From positions 1 to 64,000 of the forward strand of contig CAKUUM010000004.1 in NCBI GenBank assembly GCA_934692905.1: a stretch of DNA of 64,000 nucleotides, in the 5' to 3' direction. The stretch is from an uncultured Bacteroidales bacterium (GTDB lineage: Bacteria > Bacteroidota > Bacteroidia > Bacteroidales > Paludibacteraceae). Of this stretch, positions 8,172-15,852 are shown one piece after another. Numbering within the stretch: position 1 is the stretch's first letter; each line of letters opens with the position of its first letter. The translations under genes and the position numbers were made by a program. Below the pieces are notes generated by a model, which saw nothing but the letters and a program-made list of their open reading frames with translations, made no database searches and was not told the origin of the DNA.

Positions 8172-9548
8172 TTATTGAGCGATTTGCTTTATTGCACCAA
8201 CACTATCTCCTTGGGCAGGTTCTTCTGGTGCGGATTCTTCTTGAACAGAATCCAGTTTTTGTACTTGCCTGATACCGCCTTGCAGTTGCTGTTGCTCTTT
8301 TTGCTCACGCGCCTTGCGGGCTTTCTCTGCCGCGACAGCGCGGTGCAATTCCTTTTCGATAGCGGCAAGACTATCCCTGTGCGCTTGCTCAATACTATCC
8401 TGTTTTGCTTTTTCTATATCCGTAGCAGTATCCTTCTTAGAACGGAAGTTCGCCGGTGCAGAAGAAGCAGATATATTAGAAGACTTCTCCAAGTCCTCAT
8501 CCATAACGTTCAGTGTATCTGTTTCTACCGCGGACGGGACGTCCGCGTCCCCGGAGGGGGTATCCTTGTCAGGAAGGAAACCGCAAATAGCAATACTTGC
8601 TGCAGCAATGAGCACCACTACAAGAATAGCAGCGATGATAAGTTTGAGACGGCGGTTGGTGCGTAGGAGTTTGGCTTTGGAGGCACTTATGGCTGCTTCT
8701 TTAGGGGCAACATCTGCTGTGTGCTTGACGGGCGGTATGCCGCCTGCTGTGATTTGGGCAAGGATGGTAGTTACATTGTCGTGCCACCCTGCTGCTTCGT
8801 CGGCAGCCCACAGGGCATCGCGACACTCGGAGATAGTGGCATGGTGCTGCTCAAAGATTTCTTGTATCTGATGGTCCTGCAGGCAACCGCATAGTCCATC
8901 GCTGCAAAGCAGGTAGATATCACCCTGCTGAATATCAAAGACACGCACATCGGGTTGTGCGGCACCGCGCGGGTCTCCCAAACTGCGGGTGATGATATTG
9001 TTGTTCGGGTGGAAGAATGCCAGTTCCTCGGTGATACTGCCTGCGTCCACGAGTTCCTGCACATAACTATGGTCGTGCGAGAGACGCTCCAATCCCGATA
9101 CGGCATTGTAGCGGTAGGCACGTGAATCGCCGCACCAACCCACATACGCCTTGCCGTGCAGCAGCCACACCAATACAATGGTGCTGCCCATACCCTCGGT
9201 AGCGGGATTGCGTTTGCTCTCCGCCTTGATAGCCGCATCGGCGGCTTGGATAGCCGAGGTGATGAACTTCTCGGGACGGGCAAGTGCGTCTTTGGTTATC
9301 TGGCTCTTGCAGAAGCACTCTTTGACAGTCTGCACCGCAATGGCAGATGCCACTTCGCCCGCATTCATACCGCCCATACCGTCACAAACGACAAGCAAGG
9401 TGCCGAGGCTGCCCAATGTGAGTTCCTCGTTTGCCGTGAAACCGTGGCGGTCGGTGGCTATATCGGCAATGACTTGGTAGTTGTCCTCGTTGCTGTCGCG
9501 ACCCGCTGCCTCGCAGCGTGCCGCCAATGTAAATTTAATATCCTTCAT
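8172..9548 (-). CDS. PP2C-family Ser/Thr phosphatase with membrane anchor
   Basis: The 458-aa protein has PPM/PP2C metal motifs in order: RDSNEDNY (17-24), VVCDGMGG (53-60, with D56), LLCSDGLCG and WHDNVTTI near residue 260. It reverses Ser/Thr phosphorylation using Mn or Mg. One membrane helix follows at about 302-322, then a linker and an Ala/Lys/Glu-rich coiled region outside. The linker just after the helix (GDADVPS) is encoded by a palindromic repeat also found between genes at 40.4 and 30.1 kb, so the repeat seems to have inserted in frame. It lies between the FHA-protease and the membrane kinase and is the natural antagonist of both kinases. Confidence 0.9.
   Translation of the reverse strand: MKDIKFTLAARCEAAGRDSNEDNYQVIADIATDRHGFTANEELTLGSLGTLLVVCDGMGGMNAGEVASAIAVQTVKECFCKSQITKDALARPEKFITSAIQAADAAIKAESKRNPATEGMGSTIVLVWLLHGKAYVGWCGDSRAYRYNAVSGLERLSHDHSYVQELVDAGSITEELAFFHPNNNIITRSLGDPRGAAQPDVRVFDIQQGDIYLLCSDGLCGCLQDHQIQEIFEQHHATISECRDALWAADEAAGWHDNVTTILAQITAGGIPPVKHTADVAPKEAAISASKAKLLRTNRRLKLIIAAILVVVLIAAASIAICGFLPDKDTPSGDADVPSAVETDTLNVMDEDLEKSSNISASSAPANFRSKKDTATDIEKAKQDSIEQAHRDSLAAIEKELHRAVAAEKARKAREQKEQQQLQGGIRQVQKLDSVQEESAPEEPAQGDSVGAIKQIAQ
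8527..8554. repeat. Palindromic interspersed repeat inside the phosphatase gene
   Basis: The core is CGGACGGGACGTCCG with flanks ACCG and CGTCCCCGG. It matches the 28-bp copy at 40403-40430 at 26 positions and a diverged inverted copy at 30110-30136. Here it is translated as part of the linker after the membrane helix. Confidence 0.8.
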
Positions 9549-9604
9549 ATTATGTACGATTTACGAATTTACGATATACCATTTATTTACGATTTTTTCT
9601 ATTT
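9549..9604. repeat. TTTACGA repeat filling the gap between cistrons
   Basis: TGTACGA or TTTACGA starts at 9553, 9560, 9568 and 9586. The 7/8-nt spacing makes a 15-bp unit. It is nearly the same sequence as the gap at 11118-11146. Confidence 0.85.
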
Positions 9605-11110
9605 TCACTTTACGGAAGATATGGGGACGATGAGACCTGTGGAGCGACCTGCACCGGCGGAGACGACACCGACAACAAGGAGTTCGCCGGAGTTGGTGGT
9701 AGCAAAGACAGGTCCGCCCGAATTGCCATGCTCGAAAGTGGTATTGGTGGTGAGGATAATCCCCTGTTCCAATCCCTCTTTGGCAACCACCGCCTGCGAA
9801 TAGATGGGGTGAATGTCCGTGGGCGAGTTGGCTCCGATAGCCATCGGGTAGCCGAGGATAGCCAAGTCGGCACGCATGGGAAGGCTGCGGGAGAGCGTAT
9901 TGTTGTACGACAATCCTCCGCGCTCCGAGGTGCGGAAATACGCCCAATCAAGGGCTATATCCTCAGGCAGGCATATAATAGTGCCGTCGTCCATGGTATG
10001 CCGCTTGTCGGCAGAGCGATTGATGACAGCGCTGGTAGATACGAAATGCAGTTGCTTGCCCGATGGTGAATAGGCATCCAAGTAGCAAACCACCTTGCCG
10101 CCATTGTACGCCACCGCATTGCAGATGAGCGAGTTGGTGTCATCCTCGCCCGACGGATACATCCACGGCTCCACGATGTGGCGTGCCGTGACGAAGCGTC
10201 CGTCATCCAGCAAGAAACCTGTGCCTGTACCTACATTCTGCAGGGTCTTGGTTTGCCCGTTGTACGTGACTTGTATCTCGCGGATATGTACGAAATAGAC
10301 ATTCGGTGCACATGCGTCCAGAGAGGTGCTGCCCGTAGTGCGCGATGATACCGACGGCAGGGATTCATCGGATGCGGAAGATGCGGGTAAAGAAGAAAGC
10401 GCGTTTTTGAGGTCCTTTTTGACGCGGGATAATTCTTTTTCCAACCGCTGTTGTTGTCTTGCCGCTTCTTCCATCTGCTGTTGGTGCTGCTCCTGTGCCT
10501 CTTGTAACTGCGCCTGTGTGAGTTGCTGTGACTCTTTCAGCCCCTTGTTCTCGTTACCGAGGTGTATGCCGAGCCACGTGCCACCGCCTATAAGCAAGAC
10601 GATGACGGCAGCCATGACTGCCATAGCGGTCTTGTAGGGTTTGAGTGCCTGCTGACGGAACAGACAGAGGCGGCGCGAGAGGGCAATACTGCCTGTCTTG
10701 GACTTGTTGCCCTGCGGGATGATAAAGCCCAGTTTGGGTCCGTTGACAGAGAGTTGAATCTCATCGCCGTTTTGCAGATACCATTCGTTGGTAACTGGGT
10801 GTCCATTGAGGAAAGTCTGATTGGTATGCGAGAGTTGCACGAGTTTCCAGTTCTCCCCATCGCGTACAATAGCCGCGTGGCGACGACTGACAGTAGAGAA
10901 CGACTCGTCGAACTGCACCTGGCATTTCGGGTCGCGCCCTATCTCAATTTGGTCCACGATGATTTCCTGTGCCTCGCCCGCATGGTGGTACTTGGAAGAT
11001 ACCTTGTGTTCGAGGATGTAGTAGTTTTTGCCACCGGCATTGAAGATAGAGCCGATGCCTGCTCCTACGGAGCCGCTGAGTGTACGTTTGTACGTAGTTG
11101 ATTGTGCCAT
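9605..11110 (-). CDS. FHA - membrane helix - trypsin-like protease
   Basis: The 501-aa protein has an N-terminal FHA domain (about residues 50-130: IGRDPKCQVQF, TVSRRHAAI, NQTFLNG) that should bind phosphothreonine in the cytoplasm. A membrane helix at about 166-189 is followed by a Gln/Glu coiled coil (192-245). The outer part is a chymotrypsin-fold protease with all three catalytic motifs: FVTARHIVEP (His), PEDIALDW (Asp) and GNSGGPVFA (Ser). The layout would let a phosphorylation event inside control proteolysis in the periplasm. It lies between an FHA membrane protein and the PP2C gene. Confidence 0.88.
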   Translation of the reverse strand: MAQSTTYKRTLSGSVGAGIGSIFNAGGKNYYILEHKVSSKYHHAGEAQEIIVDQIEIGRDPKCQVQFDESFSTVSRRHAAIVRDGENWKLVQLSHTNQTFLNGHPVTNEWYLQNGDEIQLSVNGPKLGFIIPQGNKSKTGSIALSRRLCLFRQQALKPYKTAMAVMAAVIVLLIGGGTWLGIHLGNENKGLKESQQLTQAQLQEAQEQHQQQMEEAARQQQRLEKELSRVKKDLKNALSSLPASSASDESLPSVSSRTTGSTSLDACAPNVYFVHIREIQVTYNGQTKTLQNVGTGTGFLLDDGRFVTARHIVEPWMYPSGEDDTNSLICNAVAYNGGKVVCYLDAYSPSGKQLHFVSTSAVINRSADKRHTMDDGTIICLPEDIALDWAYFRTSERGGLSYNNTLSRSLPMRADLAILGYPMAIGANSPTDIHPIYSQAVVAKEGLEQGIILTTNTTFEHGNSGGPVFATTNSGELLVVGVVSAGAGRSTGLIVPISSVK

Positions 11111-11199
11111 AACTTTATGTACGATTTACGAATTTACGATGTACGATTTATTGGGTTAGTTATTAATTTCCACTATATTGTCTAATTCCACTGCATTGT
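11111..11199. repeat. TTTACGA array and an 18-bp direct repeat
   Basis: TGTACGA or TTTACGA starts at 11118, 11125, 11133 and 11140, a 15-bp unit in the gap between two FHA genes. It is followed by two copies of an 18-bp unit (TTCCACT..ATTGTCTAA) near 11166-11203, the last bases of which reach the end of the next gene. Confidence 0.75.
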
Positions 11200-11877
11200 C
11201 TAATCGGCAAATGCCATGAGCATTCCGATGATGAGTGAAAGACTAAATACACAAATTACATATATCCATGCGCCTTTGGTCCATGATGCCTGTTTTGCCT
11301 CGAAAGCGAGGGTGGAGCCGTTGTATTTCTCCCATGCCATGCGGTTGCCTCTGAAACCGAGGACAAAAGGTATGACTATTCCTGCTGCCCAACCCACATA
11401 CGGGATGAAGATGATAAGCGGCCAATAGATACCATTGCCGCAACCCCATATCCAACTGAGTAGGAATGCTCCCCAGTTGAAAGAGTTGAGATTGCTCGGT
11501 TCGACCTCGGGCGCTAGGGCTTCGGGTTGTGGTACTTGTTGCTGCACTTGCTGTGGCGCAGGTGCGGGAGATTGTGGCGCAGGTACATAGCGCGCCGTAG
11601 CCCGCGAGGGTGGTGCGGCGGGAGAGAGGTACTGCATGATTTGCTGCATGGGAAGTGGATAGTGCGTGCTGAGTGTGATACGGTCGGACGGTGAGATGGC
11701 AACACGCCGGTTGTGCACCAACGAGCCGTTGATGTATGTGCCGTTGGTGCTATGGTCGGTGAGATAGAGTTGGCTGCCGACCTGCTCAATGGTGGCATGG
11801 TTGCCGCTGACGGTGGTGTGTTCCGCACCGACGACAATGGTGTTTTGCGGGTTGCGCCCGATGGTAATGGTGTTCAT
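11200..11877 (-). CDS. FHA-domain membrane protein
   Basis: The 225-aa protein begins directly with a compact FHA domain (residues 1-80: ITIGRNPQNT, TVSGNHATI, DHSTNGTYING), which has all the phosphothreonine-binding residues. A Pro/Gln linker (85-120) leads to two or three hydrophobic segments between 130 and 220, with WGAFLLSWIWG and a final SLSLIIGMLMAF. It probably recruits phosphorylated partners to the inner membrane. The membrane part resembles small ribosomal-ligand-type or DUF4190-like domains, but I cannot assign it. Confidence 0.82.
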   Translation of the reverse strand: MNTITIGRNPQNTIVVGAEHTTVSGNHATIEQVGSQLYLTDHSTNGTYINGSLVHNRRVAISPSDRITLSTHYPLPMQQIMQYLSPAAPPSRATARYVPAPQSPAPAPQQVQQQVPQPEALAPEVEPSNLNSFNWGAFLLSWIWGCGNGIYWPLIIFIPYVGWAAGIVIPFVLGFRGNRMAWEKYNGSTLAFEAKQASWTKGAWIYVICVFSLSLIIGMLMAFAD

Positions 11878-11934
11878 GTCTGTTTGTTGTTTGGTTGGGC
11901 TAATGCCCTGTTCTTAAGGTTGTGTCTGTACGTT

Positions 11935-13200
11935 TTATCCATAAGCCTCTACGCGGAGTTTGGTATCTCCGATAGAGATAATGTCACCCGATTGGAGGTA
12001 GTACCCCGCATCGGTTACCTCGGTGGAATTGACAAAGGTGCCATTGAGTGAGTGCTTCCACCCTCCCGAGGCGAGGTTGTCCCACTGCCCGTCGCGAATG
12101 AACCATATCGCCGCCTGCGGGTCGTACTCCAGCGTGCAATGCTTGCGCGAGATGTAACTGCTCTGCACCTCGCAGATAGGAATCGTGTTGTGGACGGCAT
12201 AGTCGCTACGCCCCATAGTCAGCAGGTTGCGGTGGAAAGCATTGAGGTTGTAGGTCTTACCGTATTCCTCACCCTGCATGACGCGCAGCAGATAGCCTAT
12301 GATGTGTGCGGGTACATGCGGCAGGGCAGCGTCGTGGGGTTCGTCGTTTGTAGCCGGCAGCAGACGTAGTACATCGTCCACCGATTGGAGTCGCTGCTTG
12401 AAGTCGGGACGCAGGCACCCCTCTATGACGGGCAAGAAAATGGTGCCGTACGCACTGAGACTGAGCGGACTGCGGTTCCAGTTGCCCTCACTGCCGTGCT
12501 TGATATAGAGTGCCAGGTCGGCTTCGGTGTTGAGCGTGCCGAAAGGCAGTTTGCCGGTGAGCAGTTGGTACATCATCACGCCAAACGAGAAGATGTCGGT
12601 AGTCGGCAGGACGGTGGCATCACCCCGCTTGGGTTGCACCTGCTCGGGTGGCATATAGGCGTATGTGCCGAAGATTTGCATCGGTTTACCAAGGATATTG
12701 CGCTCGGTCATACGTTTGTTGCGGTCGCCCGAGATACCGAAGTCGGTAAGCACGGCGGTGCCGTCCTGCTTGAGCAGCACATTCTCGGGTTTGAGGTCAC
12801 GGTGCACCTTGCCGTGCGTATGCAGGGCTTTGAGCCCCAGCAGCACCTGACGGGCAATGGTCACCCAATCGGTATTGCGCGCGCACTGCGTGAGGTCGCC
12901 ATTAGGGCAAAACTCCATGATGATATACGGGTTGCCCTGTGCGAAGCCGTGGTCGATGGAGTGTACCAAATAGGGGCTGTCGATGCGCCCCGTCTGGTAC
13001 TCCATCTCGAAGCGGTCGGAGAGTTGCTGACGTATCTCGGGTGCGACCTCCCATAGTTTGAGCAGTTTGAGGGCATACGTGTTGCCTGCGTAGTCGGTGA
13101 CGCGGAACACTTTGCCGAAAGCCCCCTCGCCTAACTCGCGCTGCACGGTGTATTGCCCGCCAATGGAGTCGCCCGTATGGAAATCACATCGCTCTACCAT
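11935..13200 (-). CDS. Ser/Thr protein kinase with C-terminal FHA domain
   Basis: The 421-aa soluble protein has a Hanks kinase domain: LGEGAFGKVF (23-32), K45, an HRDLKPEN catalytic loop, DFGIS and MPPEQ. It is an RD kinase, unlike the membrane kinase downstream. Residues about 315-420 form an FHA domain (LTMGRSDYAVHN, ISRKHCTLEY, SLNGTFVN), so it may dock onto its own or another kinase's phosphothreonine. It starts 2 nt after the zinc-ribbon/FHA gene. It has no membrane helix and is the cytoplasmic member of the two-kinase pair. Confidence 0.9.
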   Translation of the reverse strand: MVERCDFHTGDSIGGQYTVQRELGEGAFGKVFRVTDYAGNTYALKLLKLWEVAPEIRQQLSDRFEMEYQTGRIDSPYLVHSIDHGFAQGNPYIIMEFCPNGDLTQCARNTDWVTIARQVLLGLKALHTHGKVHRDLKPENVLLKQDGTAVLTDFGISGDRNKRMTERNILGKPMQIFGTYAYMPPEQVQPKRGDATVLPTTDIFSFGVMMYQLLTGKLPFGTLNTEADLALYIKHGSEGNWNRSPLSLSAYGTIFLPVIEGCLRPDFKQRLQSVDDVLRLLPATNDEPHDAALPHVPAHIIGYLLRVMQGEEYGKTYNLNAFHRNLLTMGRSDYAVHNTIPICEVQSSYISRKHCTLEYDPQAAIWFIRDGQWDNLASGGWKHSLNGTFVNSTEVTDAGYYLQSGDIISIGDTKLRVEAYG

Positions 13201-13202
13201 GA

Positions 13203-13853
13203 TTACTTGTCGGCATGGAAGATGAATTGCCTGTTGCCCATCAGGATAATGTCGCCGTCGTGAAGTGCGGTGCGCCCGGCGGCATGGATAAACGTGGTGT
13301 GCTGTGCGCTACGGTCTTGGATATACCACGTACCGTCTTGGCAAGTCAGTTCGGCTTGCGTCTGCGAGGTGATGGTGGGGTTTTCGGCATCCAAATTGGC
13401 ACGGTTGAGTGTGTGGGTGTCGCCTTTGAAGGTAAGTGGTGCGGGGTCTGCCTCGTCGGAAGACTGGCGGACGGGCGTGAGTGTGCATCGGCCCTGCGGC
13501 GTGACTTGCACCCACGGATTGATAGTGCCTGAGTGGTTGGGTGTCGGTTGAGGTGAAGGCGTGTGGGGCTTCTCCGCCTTCAGGGCTTTGCCGCATTGCG
13601 GACAGAAAGAGGTGCCAGGGCGCAACGGATAGCCGCAATCGGGGCAGGTGTGTGCCACGACTTCGGGCATAGTGGGTTGGTGCTCTTGGGGCTGTTGCCC
13701 ACCGAAGACAGCCGCCTCATTGACGGTCTTGTTGAGTGGTGCCGCATTGATGTGCGGGTGATTGACTTGTGCCGCTCCTGCGAGGGGAGCATTGCACTTT
13801 TCGCAGTGTGTGTTGGTGTCGGGATTGTCCCAACCGCAGTTGTTGCAACGCAT
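13203..13853 (-). CDS. Zinc-ribbon protein with degenerate FHA domain
   Basis: The 216-aa protein has an N-terminal zinc ribbon CNNCGWDNPDTNTHCEKC (3-20) and a second one, CPDCGYPLRPGTSFCPQC, near residue 75. The C-terminal 90 residues have the FHA strand pattern (ITSQTQAELT, WYIQDRSAQHTTFIHAAG), but the Gly-Arg of the first loop and the conserved His are missing, so phosphothreonine binding is doubtful. I chose the ATG at 13853 because the zinc ribbon follows at once; the longer frame to 13970 adds unlikely residues. It is the first gene of the signalling string. Confidence 0.8.
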   Translation of the reverse strand: MRCNNCGWDNPDTNTHCEKCNAPLAGAAQVNHPHINAAPLNKTVNEAAVFGGQQPQEHQPTMPEVVAHTCPDCGYPLRPGTSFCPQCGKALKAEKPHTPSPQPTPNHSGTINPWVQVTPQGRCTLTPVRQSSDEADPAPLTFKGDTHTLNRANLDAENPTITSQTQAELTCQDGTWYIQDRSAQHTTFIHAAGRTALHDGDIILMGNRQFIFHADK

Positions 13854-14304
13854 AGATATTTTATTGTAGAACCTTGGGCTCCTCAAGGCTCGGGTATATA
13901 TACAAAAAAGCGTGGAACCTTGTTCTACGCTCATCCTTATACATTGGGGCCCTTGCAAAGCCTTTACCATTAAGAAGAACGACTTAGCCCACGCCGAATA
14001 TGTATATACACCAATACACTACGGCACACCATCAGCCATAACAGCCAACAGATGCACCATAGATGCACGGCGGAATACACATTCCGTAGGCATTCGCCAC
14101 ATTCTTGTCTTGGATGGTAGAAAATTTGCAAGGTTTCAATGTACCAAAACAAGCGTTAACAAACGCCTTTTCATTTATGTCCTTGTAGGCATCTCACCTA
14201 CCTGTCCCCCGTCGGGCTATCACGGGAGCGACACTACCCTCCCACCCACGGCGCGGCTACTGTTTATCATGTTATAGTCCCATAAACAGAAGGACTTGAG
14301 TTTA
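13854..14304. other. Noncoding gap upstream of the signalling operon
   Basis: No gene is supported in these 450 bases. The operon promoter should be here, reading leftward, but no clear TAnnTTTG box is seen near the start. A T-rich TTTTTTGTATATATA stretch on the minus strand near 13890-13910 is a weak candidate. A GC-rich patch with inverted CCC/GGG words lies at 14200-14250. Confidence 0.4.
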
Positions 14305-14622
14305 TTATACCAATACGATTTTATCTTGTTCTACATTCTTGGCAAAGGGCATAAAGTACATAGATGCCCACTCTTTGCGGGTGTAGATTATGGGCATCAC
14401 GTACTCATTGTTATCGAAGCCAATCTCTGTGAACGGAGAGGCATAGCGACCAAAATCCTCAAACTCGCGTTTCTCTTTGTTGAGCAATATCAGCAAATCC
14501 CAATCGGAGTCCTCAGTTGCCTCGCCTCGCGCCTGAGAGCCATACAGCCACAATGAAGCGTCCTTGGGAAGAACGGTCTTGCCAAGGATTCTTAATTGCT
14601 CTATGAATGGTTGTGTTGGCAT
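14305..14622 (-). CDS. MNT-type nucleotidyltransferase domain protein
   Basis: The 105-aa protein carries the polymerase-beta-like motif: G28-S29 followed by D40 and D42 (GSQARGEATEDSDWD), so it should bind Mg-NTP. Such minimal nucleotidyltransferases often act as antitoxins that AMPylate a HEPN toxin. Here the partner next to it is a second nucleotidyltransferase instead, 10 nt upstream. No HEPN gene is adjacent. Confidence 0.85.
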   Translation of the reverse strand: MPTQPFIEQLRILGKTVLPKDASLWLYGSQARGEATEDSDWDLLILLNKEKREFEDFGRYASPFTEIGFDNNEYVMPIIYTRKEWASMYFMPFAKNVEQDKIVLV

Positions 14623-14632
14623 ATTGTTAGGA

Positions 14633-14926
14633 TTAGAAGATAGTGATGCTATTTTTCTCTACTTGGTTTAGAAAGTATGTACTGAGGTTGCCGTGCTTGC
14701 GAATCAAATCCACATTGCAGCCCAACAATTTCTCCAAAAACAATTGTGCTCCGCACACATTTTTCATCGTGGCAGGCATCTCAACAAAGATATCCACATC
14801 GCTGTCTTCCCGCTGCTCGCCCCGTGCTACAGAGCCGAAAATACGCATATACGATATGCCGAACCGCGATTGCAGTTCAGAAGCATGTGCCCGAAGCAAA
14901 TCAATATATTCCTGTGTACTTTTCAT
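14633..14926 (-). CDS. MNT-type nucleotidyltransferase domain protein
   Basis: The 97-aa protein has the same fold signature as its downstream neighbour: G31-S32, then D43 and D45 (GSVARGEQREDSDVD), followed by FVEM. The two proteins are only distantly similar outside the motif. Its promoter is visible 31-38 bp upstream, so this is the first gene of a two-gene operon. Role unknown; antitoxin or nucleotide transfer to a protein are the usual options. Confidence 0.85.
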   Translation of the reverse strand: MKSTQEYIDLLRAHASELQSRFGISYMRIFGSVARGEQREDSDVDIFVEMPATMKNVCGAQLFLEKLLGCNVDLIRKHGNLSTYFLNQVEKNSITIF

Positions 14927-14956
14927 AGCACTTGTTCCGTATCTTGTTCTTGGCTA

Positions 14957-14964
14957 CAAAAGTA
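14957..14964 (-). promoter_or_regulatory. -7 promoter box for the nucleotidyltransferase pair
   Basis: TACTTTTG on the minus strand fits the Bacteroidetes TAnnTTTG box, 31 bp before the start codon. Confidence 0.6.
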
Positions 14965-15135
14965 CAATAATTTTTGCAGGTATGCAAAAAGAAATATGAA
15001 AATTGATGTCAGCAGGCGGCTGAATTCTCTGCAAAATAGTGATGGTGTGGCACGGAAATTGTAAGAAATAGCGTAAAAGAGTACTATTTTTGCAGAGGAA
15101 ACGTCTGGCATCTTGTGTATGTGCAGAAAATGTAG

Positions 15136-15143
15136 TACTTTTG
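15136..15143 (+). promoter_or_regulatory. -7 promoter box for the small ORF / GNAT pair
   Basis: TACTTTTG lies 49 bp before the small ORF. A second match, TATTTTTG, lies at 15085-15092, so two start sites are possible. Confidence 0.55.
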
Positions 15144-15191
15144 CGAAAGATTGTACAAAGATTGATAGTTTAACCCCTAAATGATAGCGTT

Positions 15192-15356
15192 ATGATAGGA
15201 ATGCCAACATCTTGCAAGCCCATTCGCGGTGCTATGGCGAAAGAGATGCACGAGCACCTCACGAAAATGTCCGAGGAACGGAAACAGGGGACTATGAAAC
15301 GTGCTTACTCGCCACACAAAACATCCATCCGGTTGATAGAGGTAGAGAATGGGTGA
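15192..15356 (+). CDS. 54-aa basic ORF overlapping the GNAT gene
   Basis: The ORF encodes 54 residues starting MIGMPTSCKPIRGAM and ending RLIEVENG. It has its own promoter upstream, and its stop codon overlaps the GNAT start by 8 nt, so coupled translation is likely. Its size, charge and overlap with an acetyltransferase recall type II toxin-antitoxin pairs with a GNAT toxin, but I do not recognise an antitoxin fold. It could also be a regulatory leader peptide. Confidence 0.55.
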   Translation: MIGMPTSCKPIRGAMAKEMHEHLTKMSEERKQGTMKRAYSPHKTSIRLIEVENG

Positions 15357-15852
15357 TTATACCATACGGTCGGTAGAAATATCGCCTGACCTTTTGCCTT
15401 TGCTGCGGGAGTTCTCTTGCGGCGTTCCCGAGATGGACGGGATTCTCCACTCGCAAGGGTTGTTAGCAGAATTGTATGTTGACAACCCCGTGGCGTATTG
15501 TGTGTATAATGCGGAGCAAGAGTTGGTGGGGTTTTGCATCATAGGCAAGATAAATCTCCCATTGGAATATGATGGGCATTGCGAATACCTTGATATGGTA
15601 GATGTGGCGTGTCTGGCTATTCGCGAGGATTATCGGTACTTGGGAATAGGAACGGCGATATTGGATTTAGTGTGCGATAAGGCTGAAGCATTGGTGCCCG
15701 GGGTAGAGTATGTGCATGTGGACGCCTTGGACTTGGAGGATGGTACGTATAGCGCGGTCCCGTTTTATCAGAAATACGGTTTCCGTTATGCCGCGCGGGC
15801 GGGGAAAGATGTGGCGTGCATGTTCTATGCACTACACAAGGTTCAAGGGTGA
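15349..15852 (+). CDS. GNAT-family N-acetyltransferase
   Basis: The 167-aa protein has the acetyl-CoA binding motif A (VACLAIREDYRYLGIGTAIL, about residues 85-105) and the C-terminal PFYQKYGFRYA motif typical of GNAT enzymes. The substrate is unknown. The first 45 residues contain FSCGVPEMDGIL, a pattern like that of some GNAT toxins and of TacT-like proteins (F-x-CG...LD.FL), which acetylate aminoacyl-tRNA. It overlaps a small upstream ORF, which strengthens the toxin-antitoxin idea. A plain metabolic acetyltransferase remains possible. Confidence 0.82.
   Translation: MGDYTIRSVEISPDLLPLLREFSCGVPEMDGILHSQGLLAELYVDNPVAYCVYNAEQELVGFCIIGKINLPLEYDGHCEYLDMVDVACLAIREDYRYLGIGTAILDLVCDKAEALVPGVEYVHVDALDLEDGTYSAVPFYQKYGFRYAARAGKDVACMFYALHKVQG

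Noticed and set aside
13854..13970. N-terminal extension of the zinc-ribbon/FHA protein
   Set aside because: The extra 39 residues have no family pattern and the zinc ribbon begins right after the ATG at 13853.
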